From [Mycobacterium] crassicus (GTDB lineage: Bacteria > Actinomycetota > Actinomycetes > Mycobacteriales > Mycobacteriaceae), in assembly GCF_020181615.1 (NCBI RefSeq), contig NZ_CP084029.1, forward strand, positions 4,217,625-4,281,624: DNA of 64,000 nt, read 5' to 3'. Positions within the stretch are counted from its first letter, which is position 1. The number at the start of each line of letters is the position of its first letter. The notes below the pieces were generated by a model, which was given only the letters and a program-made list of their open reading frames with translations, did not search any database and was not told the DNA's origin. The position numbers were made by a program, and so were the translations under genes. Positions 56,471 through 64,000 of this stretch are shown piece by piece.

Positions 56471-57711
56471 CATCGGCTCTTGCACTGCTGCTGCTCGCTG
56501 TGGTGCTGGGGTTCGCGGTGGCCCGTCCGCGGGGCTGGCCGGAGGTTTTCGCCGCGGTGCCGGCCGCCGGGATCGTGGTCGCCACCGGAGCGATCTCCGT
56601 GCACGACGCGGCCGCCGAGGCCGCCGGCCTGCTGCGAGTCGTGGCCTTCCTGGGTGCGGTGCTGGTACTGGCGCAACTCTGTGACGACGAGGGCCTGTTC
56701 GAGGCCGCCGGTGCGGCGATGGCCCGCGCCGACATCGGCCCACCGCAACATCTGCTGCGCCGCGTCTTCGTGATCGCCGCGGGCCTGACCGCGGTGTTGA
56801 GTCTGGACGCGACGGTGCTGCTGCTGACCCCGGTGGTACTGACGATGGCCCGTCGCCGCCGGGCGCCGATCCGCCCGCACGCGTATGCGACCGCGCACCT
56901 GGCCAACACCGCATCCCTGCTGCTTCCGGTGTCCAACCTGACCAACCTGCTGGTGTTCGGCCAGGCCGGCCTGTCCTTCGTGAAGTTCACCGCGCTGATG
57001 GCGGCCCCGTGGCTGGCCGCCACCGCTGTCGTGTACCTGATCTTCCGGTGGTTCTTCCGTGCCGATCTGCGTGCGGCACCGGTGCACCGCCACGCCGGCC
57101 CGCCGCCTGCGGTTCCGGTGTTCGTGCTGGTGGTGCTGGGCTTGACGCTGGTCGGTTTCGTGGTCGCCGAGACGGTCGGGGTCGCTCCGGCCTGGGCGGC
57201 GTTCGCCGGTGCCGCGGTTCTGGCGGTCCGCGCGTTGGCGCAGCGGCGCGCCACCCCGGCCGGGATCCTGCGGTCGGCCAATTTGGGGTTTCTGGTGTTC
57301 GTGCTGGCCCTGGGCGTGGTGGTCCGCGCCGTCGTCGACAACGGCCTGGGCGATCGAATGAGCGCAGTGTTGCCGGAGGGCTCCGGGTTGGCGGCACTGC
57401 TTGGTATCGCTACGGTCGCCGCCGTACTGGCCAACGTGGTCAACAACCTGCCGGCGACGCTGGTGCTGGTGCCACTGGTGGCACCCAGCGGCGCGGTCGC
57501 GGTGCTGGCGGTGCTGATCGGTGTCAACATCGGCCCCAACCTGACCTATGTCGGCTCGCTGTCGAATCTGCTGTGGCGCAGGGTGTTACACCGATACCGT
57601 GTTCCGGCCGGGGTCGGCGAGTACACCCGGCTGGGGTTGTGCACGGTTCCGGCGACTCTGCTGGTGGCGGTGCTGGCGCTGTGGGCGAGCGCGAAGCTGA
57701 TGGGTGTCTAG
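56461..57711 (+). CDS. arsB2: ArsB/NhaD-type anion transporter (arsB2-like)
   Basis: 416-residue membrane protein with about 11 hydrophobic segments, in the arsenite/anion permease (ion transporter) superfamily. ANTASLLLPVSNLTNLLVF and NVVNNLPATLVLVPL are the two re-entrant transport motifs of the family. Matches Rv3578. Arsenite export is by name only; the substrate could differ, and no ArsR or ArsC is adjacent. GTG 56461. Confidence 0.85.
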   Translation: MGLTSALALLLLAVVLGFAVARPRGWPEVFAAVPAAGIVVATGAISVHDAAAEAAGLLRVVAFLGAVLVLAQLCDDEGLFEAAGAAMARADIGPPQHLLRRVFVIAAGLTAVLSLDATVLLLTPVVLTMARRRRAPIRPHAYATAHLANTASLLLPVSNLTNLLVFGQAGLSFVKFTALMAAPWLAATAVVYLIFRWFFRADLRAAPVHRHAGPPPAVPVFVLVVLGLTLVGFVVAETVGVAPAWAAFAGAAVLAVRALAQRRATPAGILRSANLGFLVFVLALGVVVRAVVDNGLGDRMSAVLPEGSGLAALLGIATVAAVLANVVNNLPATLVLVPLVAPSGAVAVLAVLIGVNIGPNLTYVGSLSNLLWRRVLHRYRVPAGVGEYTRLGLCTVPATLLVAVLALWASAKLMGV

Positions 57712-58604
57712 CCCGCCGGATAGGCCCGCGGCAGCGGCATGCCCAGCTCGGCCAGTACCGCGCGCAGCCGGCTCGGGTAGTCGGTGATGAGCCCGTCGAC
57801 CCCGGCGGCAATCTGCAGTCGCATGGCACCGGGGTCGTTGACCGTCCACGGGATCACGCGGAGCCCCGCGGCATGCGCGCGGTCCACGAAGGCTCGATCG
57901 ACCACCGAGTAGTCCGGGGACACGATGTCGGCGCCCACCGACACGGCGCCGGCGATCGGATCGGCACCCTCCTCCCACAGTGCGACAAGGGGAATCGCCG
58001 GTTCGGCGGCGCGTACCAGGGGCAGGGTCGTCCAGTCGAAGCTCTGGATCTCGACGGAATCGAGCTTTCCGGCGGCGCGCACCGCGGCCAGGATCACCTC
58101 GACGATCTGCCGCTGATTGTCGGCGTCGACCTTGGTCTCGATGTTGTAGCGGACCGCGGTGTGACCGGCCAGCGCGAAGACCTCCGGCAAGGTGGCGATC
58201 ACGTTGCCCCGCACCACTTCCGCATTCGGGAACTGCGGCAACAGCCTGCCGCAGTCCACGGTGCGCACCTGGGCCAGGGTGAGGTCGCCCACCCGCTTAC
58301 CCACGTAGGGGTATTGCGGGTCACCGGCGAACGCCGGACCGGTGTCGGTGCACTTCTCCGGCTCGATCACCGGGTCATGCCAGACCAGCGGCTGGGCGTC
58401 ACGAGTCAGAACGATGTCCAATTCCAGTGTGCTGACACCCAGTTCAAGGGACTTGGCGAAGGCACGCAGCGAACTCTCGGTGGTTTCACCGCGGCCACCG
58501 CGATGCGACTGCAGATCGAACCCCGCCGGCAACGCGTGTGCGGACGTCATCGGACCCACCATCGCAGCCGCCAGCACCAGGGCAACGGCGGCGCCACGAA
58601 TCAC
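57708..58604 (-). CDS. Exported glycerophosphodiester phosphodiesterase
   Basis: 298 residues with a signal peptide (residues ~1-24, ending SAHA). The GDPD core has [14 protein letters not shown], a variant of HRGxxxxxPEN in which Pro-Glu-Asn is replaced, then [19 protein letters not shown] with metal ligands Glu/Asp and the catalytic His. Releases glycerol-3-phosphate from deacylated phospholipids outside the membrane. GTG 58604 overlaps the rlmB stop by 4 bases. Confidence 0.86.
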   Translation of the reverse strand: MIRGAAVALVLAAAMVGPMTSAHALPAGFDLQSHRGGRGETTESSLRAFAKSLELGVSTLELDIVLTRDAQPLVWHDPVIEPEKCTDTGPAFAGDPQYPYVGKRVGDLTLAQVRTVDCGRLLPQFPNAEVVRGNVIATLPEVFALAGHTAVRYNIETKVDADNQRQIVEVILAAVRAAGKLDSVEIQSFDWTTLPLVRAAEPAIPLVALWEEGADPIAGAVSVGADIVSPDYSVVDRAFVDRAHAAGLRVIPWTVNDPGAMRLQIAAGVDGLITDYPSRLRAVLAELGMPLPRAYPAG

Positions 58605-59542
58605 CGTCGCTGACGGGCGATCTCGGCCAGCACTACCCCGGCAGCCACCGATGCGTTGAGCGACTCGGTGGGTCCGGACATCGGAATCGAGACGATCGCA
58701 TCGCAGTTCTGCCGGACCAGCCGGGACAGCCCCTTGCCCTCGGAACCGACGACCAGCACCAGCGGGCTGGTGCCGTCCAACTCATCGACCACAGTGTCGC
58801 CGCCGGCATCCAGGCCGACGATCTGCAGGCCGCGATCTGCCCACGCCTTCAGAGTCTGGTTCAGATTGGACGCGCGCGCGATCGGAACCCGCGCTGCCGC
58901 ACCGGCACTGGTACGCCAGGCCACCGCGGTCACCGATGCCGAACGACGCTGCGGGATCACCACGCCGTGTCCGCCGAACGCCGCCACCGACCGCACGATG
59001 GCGCCGAGATTGCGCGGGTCGGAGATGTTGTCCAGCGCGACCAGCAGCGGCGACGCGACATCACGCCGCGCGGCGGCCAGGAGGTCGTCAGGATGGGCGT
59101 ACTGATACGGCGGAACCTGCAGCGCGATGCCCTGATGCAGACCGTTGGTGGTCATCTTGTCCAGATCCGACCGCGGCACTTCCAGGATCGGCAAGCCTGA
59201 ATCGGCTGCGCGGGTGACTGATTCGGTCAGCCGCTCGTCCGCTTCCGCACCGAGTGCGACGTACAGCGCGGTGGCGGGAATCCCGGCGCGCAGACATTCC
59301 AGCACCGGGTTACGACCCAGGACGGTTTCACTCTCGTCGGTGCGCTTGGCGGTCCGGTACGCCCGCTGCTTGGCCGCGCGCTTGGCGGCCTTGGCCGCCG
59401 GGTGATACTCCCGCTGGTGCGCCGGCGGGGTGGCGCCGCGACCCTCAAGCCCACGGCGACGCTGACCGCCGGAACCGACGGTTGGACCCTTCTTGGTGCC
59501 GGGCTTGCGTACTGCGCCTTTGCGTTTGGAGTTGCCGGCCAT
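58601..59542 (-). CDS. rlmB: 23S rRNA 2'-O-methyltransferase RlmB (TrmH/SpoU family)
   Basis: 313 residues. Basic N-terminal tail (~1-70), L30e-like substrate domain, then SPOUT motifs 1-3: [24 protein letters not shown], and [15 protein letters not shown] forming the knot that binds SAM. Corresponds to Rv3579c. Abuts cysS by one base. Confidence 0.92.
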   Translation of the reverse strand: MAGNSKRKGAVRKPGTKKGPTVGSGGQRRRGLEGRGATPPAHQREYHPAAKAAKRAAKQRAYRTAKRTDESETVLGRNPVLECLRAGIPATALYVALGAEADERLTESVTRAADSGLPILEVPRSDLDKMTTNGLHQGIALQVPPYQYAHPDDLLAAARRDVASPLLVALDNISDPRNLGAIVRSVAAFGGHGVVIPQRRSASVTAVAWRTSAGAAARVPIARASNLNQTLKAWADRGLQIVGLDAGGDTVVDELDGTSPLVLVVGSEGKGLSRLVRQNCDAIVSIPMSGPTESLNASVAAGVVLAEIARQRR

Positions 59543-60952
59543 CTATGCGGTTCCCTCCACCAGCAGCGACCACTGCGGACCGTCTCCGGTGTCGGTGACG
59601 TCGATACCGGCATCCTTGAGCCGGCCCCGGATCTCGTCGGCCAGCGCCCAGTCCTGTTCGGCGCGAGCGGTCGCCCGGCGCTCGAGTTCTGCGCGCACCA
59701 ACACATCAACCGCCGCCAGCGCCGCCGACGTCTCGTCGCGCGACTCCCAGCGCTCGTCGAGCGGGTCGCAGCCCAGCACGTTCATCATCGCCCGGATGGC
59801 ACCGGCCGCGGCCAGCGCACCGTCGTGGTCACCGGAGTCCAGCGCCCGGTTGCCCTCCGCGCGGGTCCGGTGCACCTCGGCCAGAGCGATCGGCACCGCG
59901 AGGTCGTCGTCGAGAGCGGCGGCGAAGCGGTCCGTCCAGGTACCCGGAACCACCGCGCCCACCCGACTGCGCACGCGGTGCAGGAAGTCCTCGATACCGA
60001 CGTAGGCGTTGACGGCGTCGTGCAGGGCGTTCTCGGAGAACTCCAGCATCGACCGGTAGTGCGCGCTGCCCAGGTAGTACCGCAGTTCGGCAGGCCGCAC
60101 CCGCTCCAGCACCGCGGACATCGACAGCACGTTGCCCAACGACTTGCTCATCTTCTCGCCGCCGAGGGTGACCCAGCCGTTGTGCAACCAATAGTTCGCG
60201 AATCCGTCTCCGGCGGCACGACTCTGAGCGATCTCGTTCTCGTGGTGCGGGAAGACCAGGTCCATCCCGCCGCAGTGGATGTCGAATTCGGCGCCCAGGT
60301 AGGACCGGGCCATCGCCGAACACTCCAGGTGCCAGCCCGGACGACCCGGGCCCCACGGCGTCGGCCAGCTGGGTTCCCCGGGCTTGGCGCCCTTCCACAG
60401 CGTGAAGTCGCGCGGATCGCGTTTGCCGGTGGCAACACCCTCGCCTTGATGCACGTCGTCGATCCGGTGACCGGACAACTGGCCGTACTCGGGGTAGCTG
60501 AGCACGTCGAAGTACACGTCGCCGCCGCCGGCGTAGGCGTGACCCCGGTCGATCAGCCGCTCGATCAGCTCGACCATCTGGGTGATGTGCCCCGTGGCGC
60601 GGGGCTCCGCCGACGGCGGCAGCACACCCAGCGCCTCGTAGGCGGCGGTGAACTCTCGTTCGTAGGTGGCGGCCCATTCCCACCAGGGCCGGCCCGCCGC
60701 GGCGGCCTTGGTCAGGATCTTGTCGTCGATGTCGGTCACGTTGCGCACGAAGGCGACGTCGTAGCCGCGGGCGGTCAGCCAGCGGCGCAACACGTCGAAC
60801 GCGACACCGCTACGAACGTGACCGATGTGGGGAGCCGCCTGGACGGTCGCACCGCACAGGTAAATGGACGCATGGCCAGGCCGCAGCGGAACGAAGTCAC
60901 GAACGGCGCCGGTTGCCGTGTCGTGCAGTCGCAGGCTGGGGCGATCGGTCAC
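59543..60952 (-). CDS. cysS: Cysteinyl-tRNA synthetase CysS
   Basis: 469-residue class I synthetase. HIGH in [10 protein letters not shown] near residue 37 and KMSKS in [10 protein letters not shown] near 268, with zinc ligands Cys29 region (LCGATV) and [13 protein letters not shown]. Length is normal. Essential; in the operon order cysS-rlmB-GDPD. Confidence 0.97.
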   Translation of the reverse strand: MTDRPSLRLHDTATGAVRDFVPLRPGHASIYLCGATVQAAPHIGHVRSGVAFDVLRRWLTARGYDVAFVRNVTDIDDKILTKAAAAGRPWWEWAATYEREFTAAYEALGVLPPSAEPRATGHITQMVELIERLIDRGHAYAGGGDVYFDVLSYPEYGQLSGHRIDDVHQGEGVATGKRDPRDFTLWKGAKPGEPSWPTPWGPGRPGWHLECSAMARSYLGAEFDIHCGGMDLVFPHHENEIAQSRAAGDGFANYWLHNGWVTLGGEKMSKSLGNVLSMSAVLERVRPAELRYYLGSAHYRSMLEFSENALHDAVNAYVGIEDFLHRVRSRVGAVVPGTWTDRFAAALDDDLAVPIALAEVHRTRAEGNRALDSGDHDGALAAAGAIRAMMNVLGCDPLDERWESRDETSAALAAVDVLVRAELERRATARAEQDWALADEIRGRLKDAGIDVTDTGDGPQWSLLVEGTA

Positions 60953-61089
60953 GACGGGCCAGCTTACCGGGCGGCGGACAGCCCACCGTCGTCACTGCGG
61001 TTCGGGAACCCTCGCACCCGGTTCTATCAGGCAGTTACCAGGTGAGGCCACCTCTTGCCACATGTGTGGACAGGCGGTCACCAGTGGCA

Positions 61090-61095
61090 TATATT
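61090..61095 (+). promoter_or_regulatory. -10 element TATATT of the leaderless gene at 61102
   Basis: TATATT is 6 bases before GTG 61102, which predicts transcription starting at the G. A CCACATGTGTGG dyad at 61058-61069 lies upstream and may bind a regulator. Confidence 0.7.
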
Positions 61096-61101
61096 GCGGC
61101 T

Positions 61102-61905
61102 GTGAGTAATCGTCTGGTGGCTGTCTCTGGCGCGCTTCTTGCTGCGGCCGCAATCGCATCGTCCGGCACTGCGTTCGCCGATGAGCCGAACCAGCAGGGC
61201 CAGCCGCAGCCCCAGCCCGCAGAGGTTGTGGCTGCCACAGCTCCGGCCCCGGCCGAGCAGCCGGCGGAGGCCGCAGGCATTCCGGCCGAGCACCAGGAGG
61301 CGATGCAGGACGCCCAGGCCGAGCAGCAGCGCCAGCAGGCCGAGCAGCAGGCCGACCAGATGGGTCAGACCGCCTCCACCGCCGGCGCCAGCGCCAGCAC
61401 CGCCAGCATGGCTGCGATGGGTCCCCAGATCGGCATGCAGATGGCGATGATGGCCCCGATGCTGGCGATGTACGCCCCGATGATGGGTATGCCCCTGTTG
61501 ACCTCCGGCCTGGGCAGCCTGGGTGCGGCCAACGGCGCCGGAACCGGTGCGCAAGCCGCCACCGAGGCCGCCGGTCAGGCCGCCGCGTCGCTGCCCTTCG
61601 ACCTGGGCCACGACCTGACTCCTAACCTCGACCCCGGCATCGTCACGGACTCGCTCGCCGGTGTGGGAGGCGACGCTGTCAGTGGGTTCGCCGGTGCCGG
61701 TGCTGACGCCGCTGCCGCAGGTGCCGACGCCGCCGCTGTGGGTGCTGACGCTGCCGGCGCGGGTGCTGACCTTGCCACCCACGTGGCCGGCGAGACTGCC
61801 GGTACCGTCGGGGACGTCGTCGCTCAGGGCGCCGGCGACATCGGTGCGGCGGTCGCCACCGAAGCCACCTGCTCGGTCCTCGGCGCCATCTTCGGCATCT
61901 GCTGA
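61102..61905 (+). CDS. Exported Ala/Gln/Met-rich protein of unknown function
   Basis: 267 residues from GTG 61102. Signal peptide (residues ~1-26, ending GTAFA). Then a Pro/Ala region, a Gln/Glu-rich segment likely to form a coiled coil (~65-95), a Met-rich stretch (~108-135) and Ala/Gly/Asp repeats GADAAAAGADAAAVGADAAG before a C-terminus with Cys residues (TCSVLGAIFGIC). Function unknown; placed between convergent cysS/ispF groups. Confidence 0.72.
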   Translation: MSNRLVAVSGALLAAAAIASSGTAFADEPNQQGQPQPQPAEVVAATAPAPAEQPAEAAGIPAEHQEAMQDAQAEQQRQQAEQQADQMGQTASTAGASASTASMAAMGPQIGMQMAMMAPMLAMYAPMMGMPLLTSGLGSLGAANGAGTGAQAATEAAGQAAASLPFDLGHDLTPNLDPGIVTDSLAGVGGDAVSGFAGAGADAAAAGADAAAVGADAAGAGADLATHVAGETAGTVGDVVAQGAGDIGAAVATEATCSVLGAIFGIC

Positions 61906-61932
61906 CCCCGCTCCGCACGGACTAGCGGCGAA

Positions 61933-62409
61933 TTAGCGCGGCACCACCAGCGCGGTAGCCACCGCAGCCAGTCCCTCACCACGCCCGGTCAACCCGAGCC
62001 CATCGGTCGTAGTCGCCGACACCGAAACCGGCGCCCCAAGCAGGTCTGAGAGCAGTTGCTGCGCCTCGGCTCGTCGCGGCCCGACCTTCGGCCGGTTACC
62101 GATGACCTGCACCGCGGCATTGCCGATCGTGAATCCGCTGTCTGCGAGCAGCCCACGCACATACCCGAGCATGACGGCACCGGTGACCTGCGCCCAGCGT
62201 GGATCGTCAACGCCGAACACCGTGCCCAGGTCCCCCAACCCGGCCGCCGAGAGCAGCGCGTCGCACAGTGCGTGCGCGGCGACGTCGCCGTCGGAATGTC
62301 CGGCACAGCCGTCGGCGTCGGCGAACAACAGCCCCAGCAGCCAGCAGGGGCGCCCGGGCTCGATCGGATGCACGTCGGTGCCCAGGCCGACCCGCGGCAG
62401 CGCTGTCAT
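61933..62409 (-). CDS. ispF: 2-C-methyl-D-erythritol 2,4-cyclodiphosphate synthase IspF
   Basis: 158-residue MEP-pathway enzyme. Zn site in GLGTDVHP and [17 protein letters not shown], and [14 protein letters not shown] at the C-terminus. Overlaps ispD by 4 bases, the usual mycobacterial arrangement. Confidence 0.96.
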   Translation of the reverse strand: MTALPRVGLGTDVHPIEPGRPCWLLGLLFADADGCAGHSDGDVAAHALCDALLSAAGLGDLGTVFGVDDPRWAQVTGAVMLGYVRGLLADSGFTIGNAAVQVIGNRPKVGPRRAEAQQLLSDLLGAPVSVSATTTDGLGLTGRGEGLAAVATALVVPR

Positions 62410-63083
62410 CGGCTCAGCACCGCCTCGGCGAGCATCGCGTCCAGCGCGGTCGTGATCTTGAAGGCCAGCGGGTCACCCTCGACGACCTGGACCTGGCCTC
62501 CGACGTGTTCGACCATCGACGCGTCATCGGTGAACTGCACGCCCGCCCCGGCCTGCTGATAGGCCCGCAGCAGCAGTTCGGTGGCGAATCCCTGCGGGGT
62601 CTGAACAGCCCGCAGGCCGGCCCGCTCCGGCGTGCCCAGCACCACCCCGTTGGCGTCCACCGCCTTGATGGTGTCGGACACCGGCAGGGCCGGCACCACC
62701 GCGCGGTTCCCGGCGCGCAACGCCTCGACGACGCGGACCACCAGGTCCGGTGGGGTCAACGGTCGTGCGGCATCGTGGACCAAAACGAATTCGGGTGCTT
62801 CGGCGCCTTCCGAGGCGCTTTCCAGCGCCAGCCGGACCGATTCGACGCGGTCAGCGCCGCCGGCGACGACCGTGGCCGTGTGGCCGAGGATCAGTTTGGC
62901 CTCATCGGTGCGATCCGGCGGCACCGCGACCACGACTTCATCGACGACTCCGGATTCCCGCAGACCGGCGACAGCGCGCTCGACCAGCGTCATCCCGCCG
63001 AGCAGAAAAAAGGCTTTCGGAATTCCCGCCCCGAGTCGTACACCCGACCCCGCGGCCGGGACCACCGCTACCGTGTTGGCCAC
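62406..63083 (-). CDS. ispD: 2-C-methyl-D-erythritol 4-phosphate cytidylyltransferase IspD
   Basis: 225-residue nucleotidyltransferase. [19 protein letters not shown] is the CTP-binding loop with the catalytic Arg/Lys; [14 protein letters not shown] follows. Second MEP-pathway enzyme in the carD-ispD-ispF order, 30 bases downstream of carD. Confidence 0.96.
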   Translation of the reverse strand: MANTVAVVPAAGSGVRLGAGIPKAFFLLGGMTLVERAVAGLRESGVVDEVVVAVPPDRTDEAKLILGHTATVVAGGADRVESVRLALESASEGAEAPEFVLVHDAARPLTPPDLVVRVVEALRAGNRAVVPALPVSDTIKAVDANGVVLGTPERAGLRAVQTPQGFATELLLRAYQQAGAGVQFTDDASMVEHVGGQVQVVEGDPLAFKITTALDAMLAEAVLSR

Positions 63084-63113
63084 GGATTTTCCTGACTGTT
63101 CAGGAGGACGCGG

Positions 63114-63671
<558 letters not shown>

Positions 63672-63898
63672 TCAGGGGCCATCGCAGCCCCAGAGGGGGC
63701 TTGACACCCAGGCGGAAGCGTGCATCCCGGGGCCGGGCCGGGGCCGCTGTGGCGCCGCCTGAAGTCCGTTGTGGGCCACCGGCAACCCTGAGCTACCGCC
63801 GTGTCGAAGTTGCTACTACAGTGCATAGTCACTAGCCGTGACAGCGCTCTCGCACGCTCGCGTGAGTGCCGTCCCGACCGCCGAGCAGGAGACCGCAC

Positions 63899-64000
63899 GT
63901 GAACTTGTTCAACAAGGCCGTCAACAAGGCTGCGATCGGCCTGATCGCGGCCGCGGCGCTCGCCGGATGCAGCGCCGGGCAGATCTCGCAGTCCGCCGAC
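63899..64000 (+). CDS. lpqE: Lipoprotein LpqE (5' end only)
   Basis: The first 34 codons from GTG 63899 (AGGAG 7 bases upstream) encode a lipoprotein signal: basic start, hydrophobic IGLIAAAALAG and lipobox LAGC, so the Cys near residue 24 would be lipidated. GQISQSAD after it matches recalled LpqE (Rv3584), which lies divergent to carD. The frame is open to the window end. Confidence 0.82.
   Translation, partial: MNLFNKAVNKAAIGLIAAAALAGCSAGQISQSAD

Overview
The window is high-GC actinobacterial DNA and almost certainly from a nontuberculous Mycobacterium. About two thirds of it follows the gene order of the M. tuberculosis cholesterol-catabolism locus (Rv3534c to Rv3584, recalled, not searched). 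It then runs into the housekeeping block rlmB-cysS-ispF/ispD-carD-lpqE. PE-PPE and PGRS sequences and mycobacterial-style leaderless promoters support the genus. The species cannot be fixed from this sequence alone.

Layout. 1-8366: hsaF(partial)-hsaG-hsaE, which handle the 2-hydroxypentadienoate piece released from rings A/B. Next come an extra CYP125-type P450, kstD with a MaoC hydratase, and a secreted PE-PPE-domain hydrolase with a divergent TetR gene. 9101-16320: a leftward operon of two CYP125-type P450s, chsE1-chsE2-chsH2-chsH1-ltp2, for sterol side-chain degradation. 16439-18470: fadA5, a small NTF2-like gene and a ddn homologue. 18512-21709: an accessory block with a probable di-iron protein, its reductase and a membrane desaturase. 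21932-27149: two SDRs facing echA20-ipdA-ipdB-ipdC (rings C/D). 27150-30061: a plastic stretch with two palindromic repeats, a gene remnant, VOC/DUF899 genes and two TetR genes. 30073-38423: fadA6-kstR2-ipdF-fadE30 facing fadD3-fadE31-32-33. 38443-43851: a choloylglycine-hydrolase-like gene, aspB, a hemophore-like gene and three poorly known genes. 43867-48428: hsaA-hsaC-hsaB facing kshB and an Rv3572-like secreted protein. 48658-52512: a 1,284-residue PGRS protein with an export signal instead of a PE domain. 52513-55537: fadE34 facing kstR. 55550-64000: MBL hydrolase, arsB2, GDPD, rlmB, cysS, a secreted protein, ispF, ispD, carD and lpqE (partial).

How it works together. CYP125 enzymes oxidise the sterol terminus. 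FadE34, ChsE1/E2, ChsH1/H2, Ltp2 and FadA5 shorten the side chain. KstD, KshB and HsaA/B/C open rings A/B. HsaE/F/G process the C5 fragment. FadD3, FadE30-33, IpdA/B/C/F, EchA20 and FadA6 degrade the HIP moiety (rings C/D). Eight 14-bp sites of the form TnnAACnnGTTCTA (KstR) and two AnCAAGnnCTTGnT sites (KstR2) sit in the divergent promoter regions, and both repressor genes are present.

Departures from the M. tuberculosis layout are the main interest. There are three CYP125-type genes instead of one. hsaD is missing between hsaA and hsaC. nat, fdxB and the PPE genes are not found. Several unrelated genes have been inserted.
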